Origin: Diaporthe sp. PMI_573 | Taxonomy: Eukaryota; Ascomycota; Sordariomycetes; Diaporthales; Diaporthaceae | Length of the DNA stretch: 64,000 nt | Direction: 5' to 3' | NCBI GenBank assembly: GCA_021399435.1 | Contig: JAJTUP010000025.1 | Span: forward strand, 558,001 to 622,000 | Shown here: in pieces, positions 31,407-43,985 of the stretch | Layout: every line of letters starts with the position of its first letter | Position numbering within the stretch: the stretch's first letter is position 1 | Notes under the pieces: generated by a model | Databases searched by the model: none | Told to the model about the DNA's origin: nothing | The model's input: the letters and a program-made list of their open reading frames with translations, nothing else | Made by a program: the position numbers and the translations under genes

Positions 31407-32595
31407 ATGAGCACATCCCAGGAAGCTTCATTGCAATATTCGACAATGTTGCGGACCACTCCCGAAGATAGAAATACGATATCTCGAGTCGTTTTCGAGT
31501 ACGATGGGAATCTAAGTGCGTTATTTCAAGCCTACGATAACTTCGCGGTCTCGGGAGATTTTGCAGTGCACATCAAATCAAACAAGCGGGTGGCTCTATT
31601 TTCTCATCAAGATGTTATCAATACAATCGAGCATATCAAGGAACTGCCGCAGTCCACATTGCAAGGTATTCAGGACACGGGCAGTCGTCATAACCCCGAC
31701 ATGAAGGGTCCTGGCGCGCTACATATCATTAACCTAGCTGTCCGCTTGATAGCCATGGTAGATACGGAGGCCAACAACAGGCATGCTTCAGGCTACAACA
31801 TCAAAGGCTACCAACCGACATCATGGTCTGCCCAAGAATCATTTCGGAACTTCATAACCAAACAGTTCCCGCGAACGCCCCCTCATCTTTCGGGAAATGT
31901 TCGCTTGGCCCTGGAGGAGCAATCCACGCTGAAAGCCTGGAAGCTGCAGAAGCGCCACGGAATTCGCTTTACCCTGACCAACAACTTGGCCGAGCATCTA
32001 CTGTATGACACCCGGCACCAGTGTCTGAGGCTGTTCCATCACACAACATTCCTCAAGGCACAGCTCAAGAAATTCCGCAATGTTGACCGTCCACTTGACT
32101 ATAAACTAGAAGAAAGTCTCGCGAAGTCAGTTGCTGCCTCCTTCTTTACATTGATTGGGATCTGACACAGCTTTCAGGGGTGCGCTACCGCCTCAGCTGC
32201 TTATAGAGACATTGCACTCTCTTGCTATACTCTTTGGCACCACGGACAGAGAGTCCGATAGGATCCTCCAAGACATATTAACCACAAATACTAGCGCAGA
32301 TGAGGACCTCGGCCAGTTCGATGGCTACATTATATCCAACAAGCTCCCGGATGGGTTCCAGTACCAATATTGGGGGCGGCGCATCGCTGATCTCCATGAG
32401 CATCTCATGCGCAACCCCCCACGGAGTTCATTCGCTCGGTGGTTTGAGCGGCAGAGCACCGAAGGAAACGCCCTCTTCATAGCTCTTCTCGCATTGCTGA
32501 TCTCCATCATCGTGGGTATCGTCAGCATTGGTTTGGCTGTGTTCCAAGCATGGGTTGCCTGGATGGCGTGGAAACACCCAATTCAGGCTACATGA
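31407..32595 (+). CDS. C-terminally membrane-anchored fungal protein of unknown function
   Basis: Two exons (31407-32125 and 32178-32595) join across a 52-bp intron (GTCAGT donor, CTGAC branch, TTTCAG acceptor) to 378 residues; the joint reads LAKGALPPQLLIETL. The N-terminal part is soluble (FEYDGNLSALFQAYDNF). The middle contains a helical region around HHTTFLKAQLKKFR. Near the C-terminus a single strong hydrophobic helix (FIALLALLISIIVGIVSIGL) follows ARWFERQSTEGN, and a short Trp-rich tail ends the protein. This is the layout of a very common but uncharacterised Pezizomycotina family. It is divergent from the protease-NLR gene across 524 bp, which suggests but does not show co-regulation. 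The GTCAGT donor is not the strongest form, but the unspliced frame stops at once. Confidence 0.75.
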
Positions 32596-35500
32596 GCCCA
32601 CAAGGCGCCTCCTTTTCTTGCATCACTAGTGGAAGGGTTCGCCCAGAGCAGAGCCAAGTGTACACATGGCCGTCGAAGCTGCCCATAGCTCACGTAACGG
32701 GGGTAGAGACTGAGAAGTGGGTGTTTCTTTCTTGAGTGGCCAATGCTGAGGTAATGGCCTCTTGGATGGTATACCATGGCTGGCTCCATGGTCCGAGACG
32801 GCAATGTCCAATTGAGACCGGCACAGTAGGAGTAGAAGAAGCAAGCAGCGACATGAATATACGATATGTTGCACAGCTAAAGGACGTGATACTATGTTAT
32901 ACGAGCTGCTGCAGTATTGACTGCACAAGTTTCATCAACAGCAAGGTCTGGATTACAACAGGGAAATTACTGTATTCAGTGTAGGGATGTGGTCATAAAA
33001 CCTTGCTCAAGAAAGTTTGACAGTAACCACGTATCTACACAATTATTTTTAACTAATTCCTACAGCGTTGTATACTGCCTTCTCTTTGACAACAACCAAA
33101 GTCGTGAAGCAGATTTACTTTTCTTAGCCACAAATAAATACAAAACACCTAGGCACTATCATCTGATAATGGTATGGTGAAAGGCTCTTACAGGAAAAGA
33201 GGGATAGGAGACCACCGCCACGCGTCTCGGTCGCGTCCCCCCCCCCCCATTTTTTCTGGCACATCTCAGCACTTGATGAGACAACCCGTGCGCAACAAAC
33301 ACGCGGCCAACCTTGAACTGTGATCCGGATCACATTAAACACAACCTCAGCTCTTCTTCGGGCGATCGAATGTCCGAGCTGCGTAAAGTCTGATGCATCC
33401 CAGACACCTCAAAAGGTGGTCAATTGTCCACACAGAGACTGTTTACATGGGACAGTGTGTACACACGTAGAAGTCAGGTCACACAGCATATCCCTCCAAA
33501 AGGAACAGGACGTCATCAGGGTTAGGGGAACGAGTGGTGTTTGGAGGGGGGAGACATGTGCAGCATAGTTCAACCGCGTCAAATCAGCACACACCCACCA
33601 CAAGGAGGGTCAACTGTGCCCAGGTGAGGTGCTGAGCATCACAGCATCCCACAGCGGCTAAATACGAGTGTTGGAAAGTCCCAATCACAAAAAGCTACAA
33701 CAATGGATGTCCAGTCAAGCCAAAAAGGGCAGCAGCACTGACGTGCGTGCACCTACCGACGTCACCTTTGACAACAGCTATCTATTCTTGGCCCCTTGCA
33801 TCCGCTGCTCGCGGGACCACCTACCTCACCGGTAAGGACAATAGCGCCTAGGGTAGAACATGGGGAAGAACACGGAAACGGAGAACGAGATAGCAGATCG
33901 TGATCCTTCATGAACCATCCCCATCGAGCGACCACACCTTTTCCCATGGACCTATGCGCGCTCTGGCGCTGCGGCCGCAGGGTGGTGGTGGTTGTTGTTT
34001 CGATGAAACAACCCCAGTCAGATGAGCGAAGGAACAATGGGCGATGATCACCGGCCGGGATCCAAACCCATGGTCTTTTTTTTGCCACCCATCCAGGCGG
34101 TTGGAATGGGCCGTTATGTCGTACGTGCGTCTGTCTTTGTCTCGAGTCCCTTCGTCTGGGGGTGGGTGCGGGGTACACTTGATCCCTCTCTCTCTCTCTC
34201 TTTTTGCCCTGATCTGATGCCCGGGCTTGGGAAAGGCGTCAGGGGAATGACTCGAGCTTCGGGTCGAGGCACGATCAATCAGGTTCCGGATTTTGACGTT
34301 ACTGGCTGGCAGGATAATGTTCGGTCGGGCAGGAAGGACCCTTTGGTCTGGGCCCTCTGGAAGAACAATCAATGCATGCATGAATTGGCGGTATAGCCAG
34401 CGGTAGGGACGGGGATTGGGGGGGGGGACCAGTGAGACCCTTCTCACGGACGGCTTTGGGGGCGAGTTTCGGCTGGGTGATGGGCCAGAAATAACGAAGT
34501 AGATCGATACCCCCAGCCCACTGAAAGAGAAACGCTGGGTGCGGGATTGGGGCTATATCGAGAGAGGCGTTATAGGCAGATCGCGTCGTCTCAGGGCAGA
34601 AGCGACGTCGTGCACCGCCAAGCTCCCTGGCTGCGCCGTTGAGAAAAGGCCCGGCACAGGATTCAATGCGAGCCAGGGTTGAAAGCAGCAACCAGCAGCT
34701 CCCGAAAATGACGGTCTGTCACCGCCTTCGGCTGGCCGCTGCCGCTGCCGGGTTCCCAAACGGGCGGGGGGGAGACGGGTTCGGATTTGTGTTGCATTGT
34801 GTGGTGAAGTGGTGTGGTGTGATGTAGCGGCTGCCCACTGCCGGACGGTTGGGAATCGGAAGGGGCAAGGCAAGGGGAGATCGATCAGTGCAAAGTGCTG
34901 CGCTCGTTGCAGTCGGCCTGCAGTAGCGACGCCAGCGACACGGGGAACTGGCACTGGGGAGAGGACAGGACTGGGCAAAGAGAGGCTGCATTTGTCGCTC
35001 TGCCCAAGTCGATCGCGGCTATTCCGCCGGGCGACCTGGCGACGTGGGCGTATCATGAAGTCATGGCTGGGTATTTTGTTACCGTTAGCGCGATGCCCCC
35101 CTTATTACTGCGTTCAGCATATGCAGGGCAGCTGGTAGGCGTGGCAGGGTAGGGCAGGGTAGGGCAGGGCAATGGCAGGCTGACGGCGGGCCTTGCAAGC
35201 GTGCAAGCCTGACCTGACCTGACCTGACCGGATGGAACAGGAAGCAGGACGAGAGTTTTGGTCTGGCCTAGCCGGAAGCTGATGGAGATAGCCGAGTGGT
35301 GCTGCAGCTAGGCCTGCCAGGGGGGGCCACCAATTGCCCCGTCCGCTGGTAGGGAGTGCCATGTCCATCGTGCGTCGAGTTCTTGGGTTTTGAAGAGAAC
35401 CTCGGGACATGCACGAGCAGGACCCCTAAAAAAGAGTCGAACCTGGGGCAAGAGAGGAAGGGGGGATGGATCCAAGAAGACCCTTTGCGCGGCTTTACCG

Positions 35501-38500
35501 AATACCGAATTTGACTGACTTGTTGACTGACCTGAGGACTGGATACACCAGTATTGGAAGAGGATACCGTGACCCAATCGGCCAAAGAGGTGAGGAGTTT
35601 TGGAGGGTCCACAGAAATAATTGCCATGCATATGAGAGGCGAAACTTGATGGGTTAAGGGAGGAAACCTGACGATGAAAACGGGGCGGCGGTCCAGTTCT
35701 TTCGTCAGTGATCTTCTCTGTTGACCTGGCAGGGAGGTCTTGTTGGCTGGGTTCTGGCAGGATTGTCAATTGGACTGGCAGGATTTCTCGATTGCTCTCT
35801 TCTTCCTCCCAGCCAAACTCGAGGAAGGCAAACAAGGGTATGGGCACCGGCTGTTTGGGGCCATGGAATTCTTCTCGAAGGTGGTCCGTCCCCCGGTCCT
35901 TGCTGGCCTCTTATTGGCCGGCCTCAAGAGGGAGCACGCGCGAGCCAAAGCCACGCAAAAGGGAAAGAGCAAGGGGGCAGCGATGGGGCCCACAAATCTT
36001 GATGTCACTGCAGATGCAGCCCACTTGTGTTGTGTGTCTGTGTGTCTGTCCTGCCTGCCTGCCCATTTTATCTCAGCGGGCACTAGCACATCGAAAGAGC
36101 AGAACTGGCGAGAACTGGCAGAGAAGAGAAGCCGAGCCTTCCATCCCAAATGGGTTCCGCATTTGGGGCTCTCTTGACTGGCAAAAATGGGACTTTTGGA
36201 CCAATTTTTGCTCGTCACTAGCCCACTAGTCGGAGACGAGATCCATGTCAAAATCCTCAGATTTTTTTTTCCCTTCTCGTTCTTTCATCTGGTTTTTTTT
36301 GCCCTCCCTTCTCATGACCACCAATTTCGGCCATCGCAATTGGCCGCTGGTGGTCGGGAGATTGGCGACGGCAAACTCTGGGTTGCACAGCCGAATTACT
36401 GCATCTGGTGGATGCAATTTACTGTGCGTTTGTTGTGCCGGGTGTGATTTCATTTCCATTACCTACACAGTACTGTACTGTCCCGAGTGCGGATAGGTAA
36501 CTGCATCCCGAGGCCCCGACGGATGCGATCTGTGGCGACAACCGTAGCGAGGCTTCTTGCTACTCTCGACGATGCTGCAAGTGAGACGAGACAATGCGAG
36601 TGAGACGAACCTCTCTCCCTCCAAATTGCACGGGCGTCCATTGCATGCACAGTCAGCGACTTAGTAAAGGAGAAAAGGGCTGAAGCGAGACCTCTCTGGG
36701 TAGAGTGCAGACCGGTTCTAGCCTTGGTGCTGTCACCTGGCGATGCGTGGTGGTGTGGTGTGGGTGAGTATGTGCGCCGTGTCGCTGCTGGCTGCGAGGT
36801 ACGTACCGTACCGCGGCAGAGTACATTCTGTGAGCAGGAGACATGGCGCCAGCCCTCCCGAGAGAAGGCAGCCTGGCCAGGCAGTATGACAGCAAACGAA
36901 CGACTAGCACGAACCGATTCCCCGGCCTAGACAGCACAGGTCGACGGCAGTTGGCTGTTCCCACCTCTGATCTCGCTAGGTATGGTGGTATGGAGTCTAG
37001 GTAGTCGTCAGCAGTCAGCAGTTTCGCTGCCCACCCACAGCTTCTTCACCCGCATGTGGTTGACTGACGGGTGGACTAACGGACTCATGAATTGATTGAT
37101 TCATCGATTGACTCATGCCTTAGTCCTTGATGCGAGCAAGTGCGTCCAGTAATACAATACCGCATATCTGCCATAGTAGACAACCTAAGGTACTTGCTGT
37201 TTGTGTGGCAAGTCGGGTACGTCTGAGATCTCAGGCGAGGCCATCCCACCCAACACACACACACCCTCACCCTCACTCACACCACACCTGGTCTGCCCCA
37301 GATAGCCATCCATCCATCCCAGATAACAATGATGATGATGACAAGAATAATAATGCCGGCGGAATCGGCTTACCGCCTTTTTCAGACCGAGGCGAGGCAT
37401 TGCATCGTCACAGAAACCAACCGGGGGGCGTGGCATTGTTCGACATCATGTCGTGTCGTTTTTTTTTCTTCCTCTCCCCTTCCCCCTTCGTGTTCGGCGT
37501 CAAACCGCTTCGGGCAGGGAGTGGGTCAGATCGAGCGTGGTGACGGGGCTCTGACTGGGGTTGGCATGGGAGCTGCACACGCGCTAATGCAAGTGTCATG
37601 GATTGTGAAGGGACCCCCTGTCGAGGCCCGCAGACTCGCACCTCCTTCCCACTCTTTTTTTTTTTCCCGCACGAAGTTTCTCAGGTTGGTTCTCGCCCAG
37701 TTCCGTCCGTGTCTCTCCGGGGCGGTCTCACCCCCCTCCCCTCCCCCCTACCCCATGTGCGTTCCTTACAGTACCCTAACCGCTCCTTGGCCACCAACCT
37801 ACCATGGTTGCCAGGGCAGGTACAAGGAGTGGCCACATGAATCTGCCCTTCATGCCCGGTACCCCCATCCCTAGTGCCGTGGCAACCCTGAGAACAAGGA
37901 CGAACGACGAACGAATGAACGGGCGACCAAAAAGTTTGTCACTCAGGTGCCTTCTCTTAGCTGTGTGTGCGTGTGTGTGTGTGCGTCCGCCCGCCACATT
38001 TCTCTGTCTCCCCCCTGCCTTGCTCTGGCCTCCCCCAGCTCCCAGCTCCCAGCTCCCCCCCGGCTCCTGCCAGCCTGCCCGCCTGCCCGCCTACCCTCTT
38101 TCTGACCAGCAGCAGCCCAACTCAAACTCAGCCCAGACCACACAACACAACATAGACAGACAGACGAGACCACCCACCCACGACCTGCACCAGCACCTGC
38201 ACCTGCAACCTGCACTGCACGCCCATACCTTGCCTGCCTTGCCTTGCCTTGCCATACCTTACCGTTAACCGCAGCCCGCCCTGCCGTGGTAACCCATCCC
38301 ATCCCATCCCTTCGTCCTCCTTCACCGTGCCTGCACACACTTCCCTTCACATGCGCTGCACAACCCAACTCTGAACCATCCAACCATCCATCCACCCATT
38401 CACACATCCTTTTCCCATCCCTCTTCACGCTCTGTACCATTGTCCTGTATTGTATTGTATTGCCATCCCACCTGCATATCTTACTCTGTTGCGCAAGCGC

Positions 38501-38673
38501 TGTCCCCCCGCCTCGACGCAACTCTGCCGCTGCAACACATACTCGACCCCAAAACAAGACAAGACAAACGGACGCCTAGACACCCGGGGTTCCTCGTGCG
38601 TTTGAAAAAAAAAAGACATAACACAGTGCACCCTCGACATTTTAGAAGACCCGACTCGCAACCACCTTTCAAA
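32596..38673. other. Six-kilobase gene-free region with pyrimidine-rich leader
   Basis: Many open frames of up to about 180 codons occur on both strands between 33.7 and 38.6 kb, but they overlap one another, lack family resemblance and reflect GC-rich low-complexity sequence. Features include a poly-C run at about 33238-33248, a (CT)n run near 34183-34201, and C/T-rich sequence with CCAT, CTGC and CCTTG repeats from about 37.2 to 38.6 kb leading into the GDS1-like ATG. The last kilobase is probably promoter and long 5' leader. Non-coding transcripts cannot be excluded. Confidence 0.5.
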
Positions 38674-40089
38674 ATGCCCTACAATACCCGTCGCAAGTCG
38701 CTCTCCCTCCCCTCCCTGGGAATTCACGTCCCAGTCACCCTGGCAGAACGCGACGCCGCCAGAGCTGCCGCCGCCGCAAGTCGACTCTCGCCTAGCCAAA
38801 GCCAAAGCCATAGCCATAGCCATAGCGCATCTTCCTCCTCCTCGACATCATCATCAATGACGAACTCGCCCTCCTTCCGATCCCCACGGAGCCCCTCCAG
38901 CCCCGCCGCCATGGACGCTCAGACCCATGCCTCAAGGAAGATAAAACGCTCGCATGCTGGCGACGACACGCCGGCCGCCAAGCGCCATCAGCCCGCATCA
39001 AATAAGCTGCCCCCGTCCCCGCCAAGATCGCGGGCGTCCTCGGTAGAGATGAAGGACGCCGCCGACTCCCCCTCCGCCAGCGTCGACCTCAGCACAGTCA
39101 ACGATGAGATCGTCGAGGCCGTCATCGTCCAGCTCCAGAATGCCGGTAACCGCCCCCACATAGTCAAGGAGCTCGTCCCCGTCCTGATGCGACAGCTCAA
39201 GATCGTCCAACAGTACGTTCCCTCCCGCCCGTCTTCTGTGCTGCATCCCGTACCGCACCGCACCGCGTGCCCCATGATTCGCACCGTCGCTAATGATACT
39301 GACACCAACGCTTGCAGATCCGCAAATCCCTCCGCGATCATCTCCTCGCGACTTTCCACCTACCTCAAGCGCTCCTGCTGGAACGCAAACAACCCCTGCC
39401 CCATGGCCAAGGAGCTCGAGACCGTCCACCCGCGCAGGACCTACTTCTACCTCACAACATGCCCCCACGGGCCCCTACCCGAGCCAACCATGGCAGCCCT
39501 GGCCGCCGCACAGGCGCGCACCCTCGTCACGCCGAGCGCGACCTCGGCCTCGGAAGACGCCGAGGACGACCGCAGGAGAGAGCTTAGCCCCTCGCCCGAG
39601 GTGGACCTGTCGTCGCCCGAGTTCGACGACGTGGATGACGACATGCCCATGCCCGCCACCCCGGTCGGGTCCTTCTCTGGCCGCCCGATCCCGACCCTTG
39701 CACTGCCGGTGCAGACCCAACGAGGAGCGTCGCCACCGCTGGAGAAGGATGAGAAGGAATTCACCCAGACGGCCGACGGCCTACAAAAGCGCAAGCTGAG
39801 CGGCGGGCTGCTGCCAGTCAAGTCGGAGCTCGTCGTCCAGAGCACCGAGCTGGACGAGCACACCAAGGACGACAACCTGTTTGGCGAGCCCAAAGCCAAT
39901 GCCGCCAGCAGCAACCCCCCACCGATGGCCTTCATGGCCAGCCCGGCAATGCGCCCCGCCTTCTCGATCAACACCAAGAAGGAGGGCGACATGGACAGCT
40001 GGGCCAAACTCGACAGCCTCCTGGAGTGGGACCGGAGCCCCGAGACGATCGAGCTAGACGAGCTCGACTGCCTGCTGAACGACTACTGA
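38674..40089 (+). CDS. GDS1: GDS1-family nuclear regulator
   Basis: Two exons (38674-39212 and 39318-40089) encode 436 residues. The 105-bp intron has GTACGT donor, GCTAATGA branch and GCAG acceptor; its length is a multiple of three and it has no stop, so retention would add 35 residues. The N-terminus (MPYNTRRKSLSLPSLGIHVP) and the conserved winged-helix-like core around residues 140-225 (VNDEIVEAVIVQLQNAGNRP, LSTYLKRSCWN, HPRRTYFYLTTCPHG) match filamentous-fungal homologues of yeast Gds1. The rest is low complexity: Ser-rich with a (SQ)(SH) microsatellite-coded run, an acidic Pro/Ser stretch, and an acidic C-terminal tail (LDELDCLLNDY) that could activate transcription. Yeast GDS1 was found as a suppressor linked to nuclear-mitochondrial function; the role here is inferred. 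Confidence 0.8.
   Translation: MPYNTRRKSLSLPSLGIHVPVTLAERDAARAAAAASRLSPSQSQSHSHSHSASSSSSTSSSMTNSPSFRSPRSPSSPAAMDAQTHASRKIKRSHAGDDTPAAKRHQPASNKLPPSPPRSRASSVEMKDAADSPSASVDLSTVNDEIVEAVIVQLQNAGNRPHIVKELVPVLMRQLKIVQQYVPSRPSSVLHPVPHRTACPMIRTVANDTDTNACRSANPSAIISSRLSTYLKRSCWNANNPCPMAKELETVHPRRTYFYLTTCPHGPLPEPTMAALAAAQARTLVTPSATSASEDAEDDRRRELSPSPEVDLSSPEFDDVDDDMPMPATPVGSFSGRPIPTLALPVQTQRGASPPLEKDEKEFTQTADGLQKRKLSGGLLPVKSELVVQSTELDEHTKDDNLFGEPKANAASSNPPPMAFMASPAMRPAFSINTKKEGDMDSWAKLDSLLEWDRSPETIELDELDCLLNDY
38805..38830 (+). repeat. Hexanucleotide repeat AGCCAT/AGCCAA in coding sequence
   Basis: Tandem hexamers encode a Gln-Ser then His-Ser run in the disordered N-terminus of the GDS1-like protein, so repeat-number variation would stay in frame. 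Confidence 0.7.
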
Positions 40090-41520
40090 GGCTGCAGCTG
40101 AGCATCCTGGCGATATCTCTGGTTACAAGCCATGTACCTGCTCATCTATCCTACGAACGATGTAACGATTATAATCCCGGGAAATGTCTCTCCACACACC
40201 GAGTTGGAAGCTATTGTATATGTACATTATGACTTTATTTTTGAGCGAGACATGGGACGGGAAACAGAACTCATTTTTTTTTGGCACTCTAGATTACCCT
40301 TTAGATGTGTAGATGCTTGGGAAGAGGGAGCGATTTGAAGGGGAAGGGAAAGGAAGGGCAAGGGGCTCAGGTCAAACGAAAAAGGGCACCACCAGGCAGA
40401 CACAAAAAAAAGAGCTTCAAAACGTGCATTTTGGGGCTCACTCTACCTTGAGGAAGGCTTGAGGAAGGAAAACAAAACCGGCGCAACAACAAAACCAAAT
40501 GCAAAGAATTCTTCTCCCTTCACATGATTTGCCAAAACTACTAATTACTTGAATTGGCATGACTTGCGCAGAGTGCTACTGTGAGAATCAGATGATGCTT
40601 GCTGATGTTTGGCAGGCAGGCAAGGCAGGTAGGCAGGCAGGCCAGGTACGGAGCAAGTAACTCGGCCAGAAAAGTCAAAGGCATGGGTCGGCTATGCACC
40701 ATGACATACATACATACATGCCGTCGGTAAAACCAACATTTTACAGTTCTCCATTCTAGCTCAAGGTTTCCGCCGACTTTGGTTTCAATGTTCGATCTCT
40801 TGGTTCGAGTCAGCTAAGTTGGGTGCCCAGCCCCGACTCTAAGCTTTTCCTGGGGGGGGGGGCAAGCAAGTCCCGCCAAGCCTAGCTTGAGAGAGAGAGT
40901 TTCTTCGATGCCGTTTCTCGTTAATCTATGTACCATGGAGTGAGAGGGGGACGGAGAGGGTGTGTGAACTAGTTAGGTATTTATTGCAAGCGCCGTTCTT
41001 TCTTATTGTCTTTTTTGACAGGCGGCGTCTAGACAGACCTCGCTAGGTTGGCTGACAGGGCGCTTGGGGTGTTTCCAGTTGTTGTTGATTTGTTGGCTGG
41101 CCCGGCCCAGATCCCGGGTCCGAGACCCCAGACGAACGGCTCTGGTTTGCGCGCTTTTCCCGTCTCGGGTCGGAGCTCCAGCCCAGCACGGCATAGCACG
41201 GCCAGGCGATAGCCATTGGCCTATCATCTGGTTGCAAAAAACTTGCGGACGGACGTTCCCTTGGTTGAGAGAGAGAGAGTCATGCTTTCGCGTTTTGTTT
41301 TGCTGCTGTTGCTGTTACTGTTACATGGCGGCGGCGGCAACCGGTTGTGCTTGTCGATTGATAGCACACATACACGTACACATACACAGGCAGCACAAAC
41401 ACACATGTAATTTCTGCCCCGTGGGACCGGTAATGGTACCCCATCCCCTCCCGCCCATAATATGCATGTTTTAAAGTATCGAGGTTTCAGTTGTTAGAGT
41501 AGGGTGGCGATTTTTGGTAG

Positions 41521-41558
41521 GCAGACAGACAGACAGAGAGACAGAGAGACAGAGACAA
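41521..41558. repeat. (GACA)n/(GAGACA)n microsatellite
   Basis: Uninterrupted GACA repeats passing into GAGACA repeats within the gene-free region. Confidence 0.8.
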
Positions 41559-42346
41559 GAGATCGATCCACGGATGAGACCCGCCCGAGTAAGGCAGGGC
41601 TTGTTCCCGAGGTGTGAACGGTCGGGAAACTGACTCGTGGCGTTGAGGCCGTGACGTTTTGTTTGTTCCAGAACCCCTCTCCTCCATTTGCTGTGTATGT
41701 ATGGGCTGGAGTATCTCATCTTCGATCAACGTCGTCACCACGCCACGATGGCGTTGGGGGGTGGGGGGAAGGAATGGGGATGGGGATGGGGGATTGGGGC
41801 GGCGCGATCTGGTCGCGTGTACTGTTAGTCTGGTTGCTAGTTTACTTTGTGTTATCGAGGTCCTCCCTCCTCCTCCTCCTCCTCCTCTTGCATCATCCCC
41901 TCTGCCCCTCATCACCAACGACGAGGCGGCGGCAAAAAAACGCATTGACAACAAGTCAATCCAAGGGTCGCGGACACCACATCTGTCGCCCCACCCCACA
42001 CACCCCTCTTTTATTCTGCAGGGCTGAAAGACGAGAGGATAATAAAATGAAATAAGAAGGCAAAGTGAGATATCGTGCAGACGCAGATTGAAGGCCGCCC
42101 AACCCCACCCGCAGCCCAGCCAGCATTGAATTTCGATCGGGGGCGGCCTGGGCGGTTAAGTTTTCGAGATCAATGGGAGACGAGGAGGATCATGTCATGC
42201 GATGCGATGCGATGCGATGCAGTGGCGCGTGGACAACTCACTCACCCGCTTGAGTCCACATGTCTCAAGTGCTCCTCCTGCCTCTCGGTCACTGATTCTT
42301 CTTTCTCCGCGGGCCAGTTTTGTTCTGTAGGCACCGTCGGTCTCTT

Positions 42347-42431
42347 TCTGTCTGTCTGTCTGTCTGTCTGGCTGGCTGTGTACATCATGCACGTATATGT
42401 GTGTGTGTATGTATGTATGTATGTATGTATG
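42347..42431. repeat. Compound microsatellite (TGTC)n ... (TATG)n
   Basis: Six TGTC/CTGT units, a short GGCT and GTGT stretch, then about seven TATG units. Confidence 0.8.
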
Positions 42432-43951
42432 CTCGTAGCCTTGTTGCTATTCCTGGAGCGACGGATGCGCGTCGTGTGTGCATAAATAAAAGTATGTCGT
42501 GTAGTGCAGCCCCGCTGCAACGAAAACACAGGCGTGTCACTGCACGGAGCGTGCCGCGGGATGTAAGAACGCACACGACAACACGGAGGGGCCCCCGGAC
42601 TACGTTGAGATTAGAATGTTGAGTTTTCTTCTTCTACAGCTGGTGGAATCTTCATGTCCATCTCTCCACACGGCTGGGTCTCGTACGAACCAGACCAAGC
42701 AGGCAGGGCTCCATGATCACCAAATTCGCGTTGTTTTGTTTGAGACGTTTTTGGTCCACCCCCCTGCCGACTCGGAACGGGCAACGCAGAACGAACGAAC
42801 CGCATGAATCGGGACCCACCCACCGTGTAGATATATCCCGACCCCCCCACAATCAACAATGCTCTGTTCCTCTACTGCTCCTGGCTGTGGCTCGCTCTTC
42901 ACCGCCCTCGTGGGGGGGACAGTGGCCCTGCCATGCCCTGCCCAGCCAAGCTGCCCATGTAACTTGCCCAGTGCCAACCTTGGGGTGATAGAGGAGACAA
43001 GAGAACGAGGGTAAGGGAAGATAATAATTGCATGGGCGGCCCCATGATTGACACCGGGGGCACGCACCTCGCTCGCTGTTGGGGGCGGGGCAGAACGACA
43101 CATCACACATCGGATCAGAAACATGCAAACACTGAGATGAATCCATCCATCCATCCATCCTCTTAACCAACCAACCTATTCCACAAAATCCCCCACGTTG
43201 GCATTTTCCTTCATAAGCGCCTCAACACAGTCGAAGCCCCAGCACAGCAACCAACCTCCACTTCAACCTAACCAAACCAAAAGAAGCTCCTCGTGTGAGT
43301 GACAGCAACACGGGCGAAGGATGCCCCCCCCCACCCAGGCCGGGCATATGACCCGTCTAAATATTCACATAGACTGAACCCTCGTAGTCTCTATATGTCC
43401 ATCTATCCACAGAAGCTGCTATGTACCATGGTCTACAACAGCTAGGTAATTCAGCCCACCCACGTGCCAGATATCTAGTGTAGCCACCCACCAATCTCTT
43501 CTCGATTACTCCCATACCACAGTCATGAACATCCACAGAGGGGAAACGGCACAGCACAGCAGGCATGCTCAACCCCAAGGGCGACATCCATCAGTCATCC
43601 ATAAAGAAAAAAATACCAAAATCAAAATCCATTAGAAAGAAATGCAACGGAGAGGCCTCGGGATGAGCTCGTCGCTTCAAGTCCACTTCCACAATCTATT
43701 CATCTCTGCGTATTCTGTATCTATGTCCTGTCCTGTCCTGGCCTGGTCCAGTGTCTTGTATCTATACTACCTACCTACCTACTTATCTGTATCTGTATCT
43801 GCATACCCCATCCCCTCAACCCTCCCCCTAGGCAAACAACCCCCCAACATCATTTCCCCGAGCGTTTAGCTCCAGGCCCAAAGCCAGCCAGCCAGCCAGA
43901 CAGTTCACTTCAGTTCAGCCAGTCCTCAGGTACGAATGCACAAACGCCCAG

Positions 43952-43985
43952 CACACACACACACACACACACCCACACACACAAC
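43952..43985. repeat. (CA)n microsatellite
   Basis: A run of CA dinucleotides with one CCA interruption. Confidence 0.8.

Noticed and set aside
33762..36260. Many overlapping open frames of 100-180 codons on both strands
   Set aside because: They overlap in several frames, lack any recognisable motif and follow from GC-rich, low-complexity sequence.
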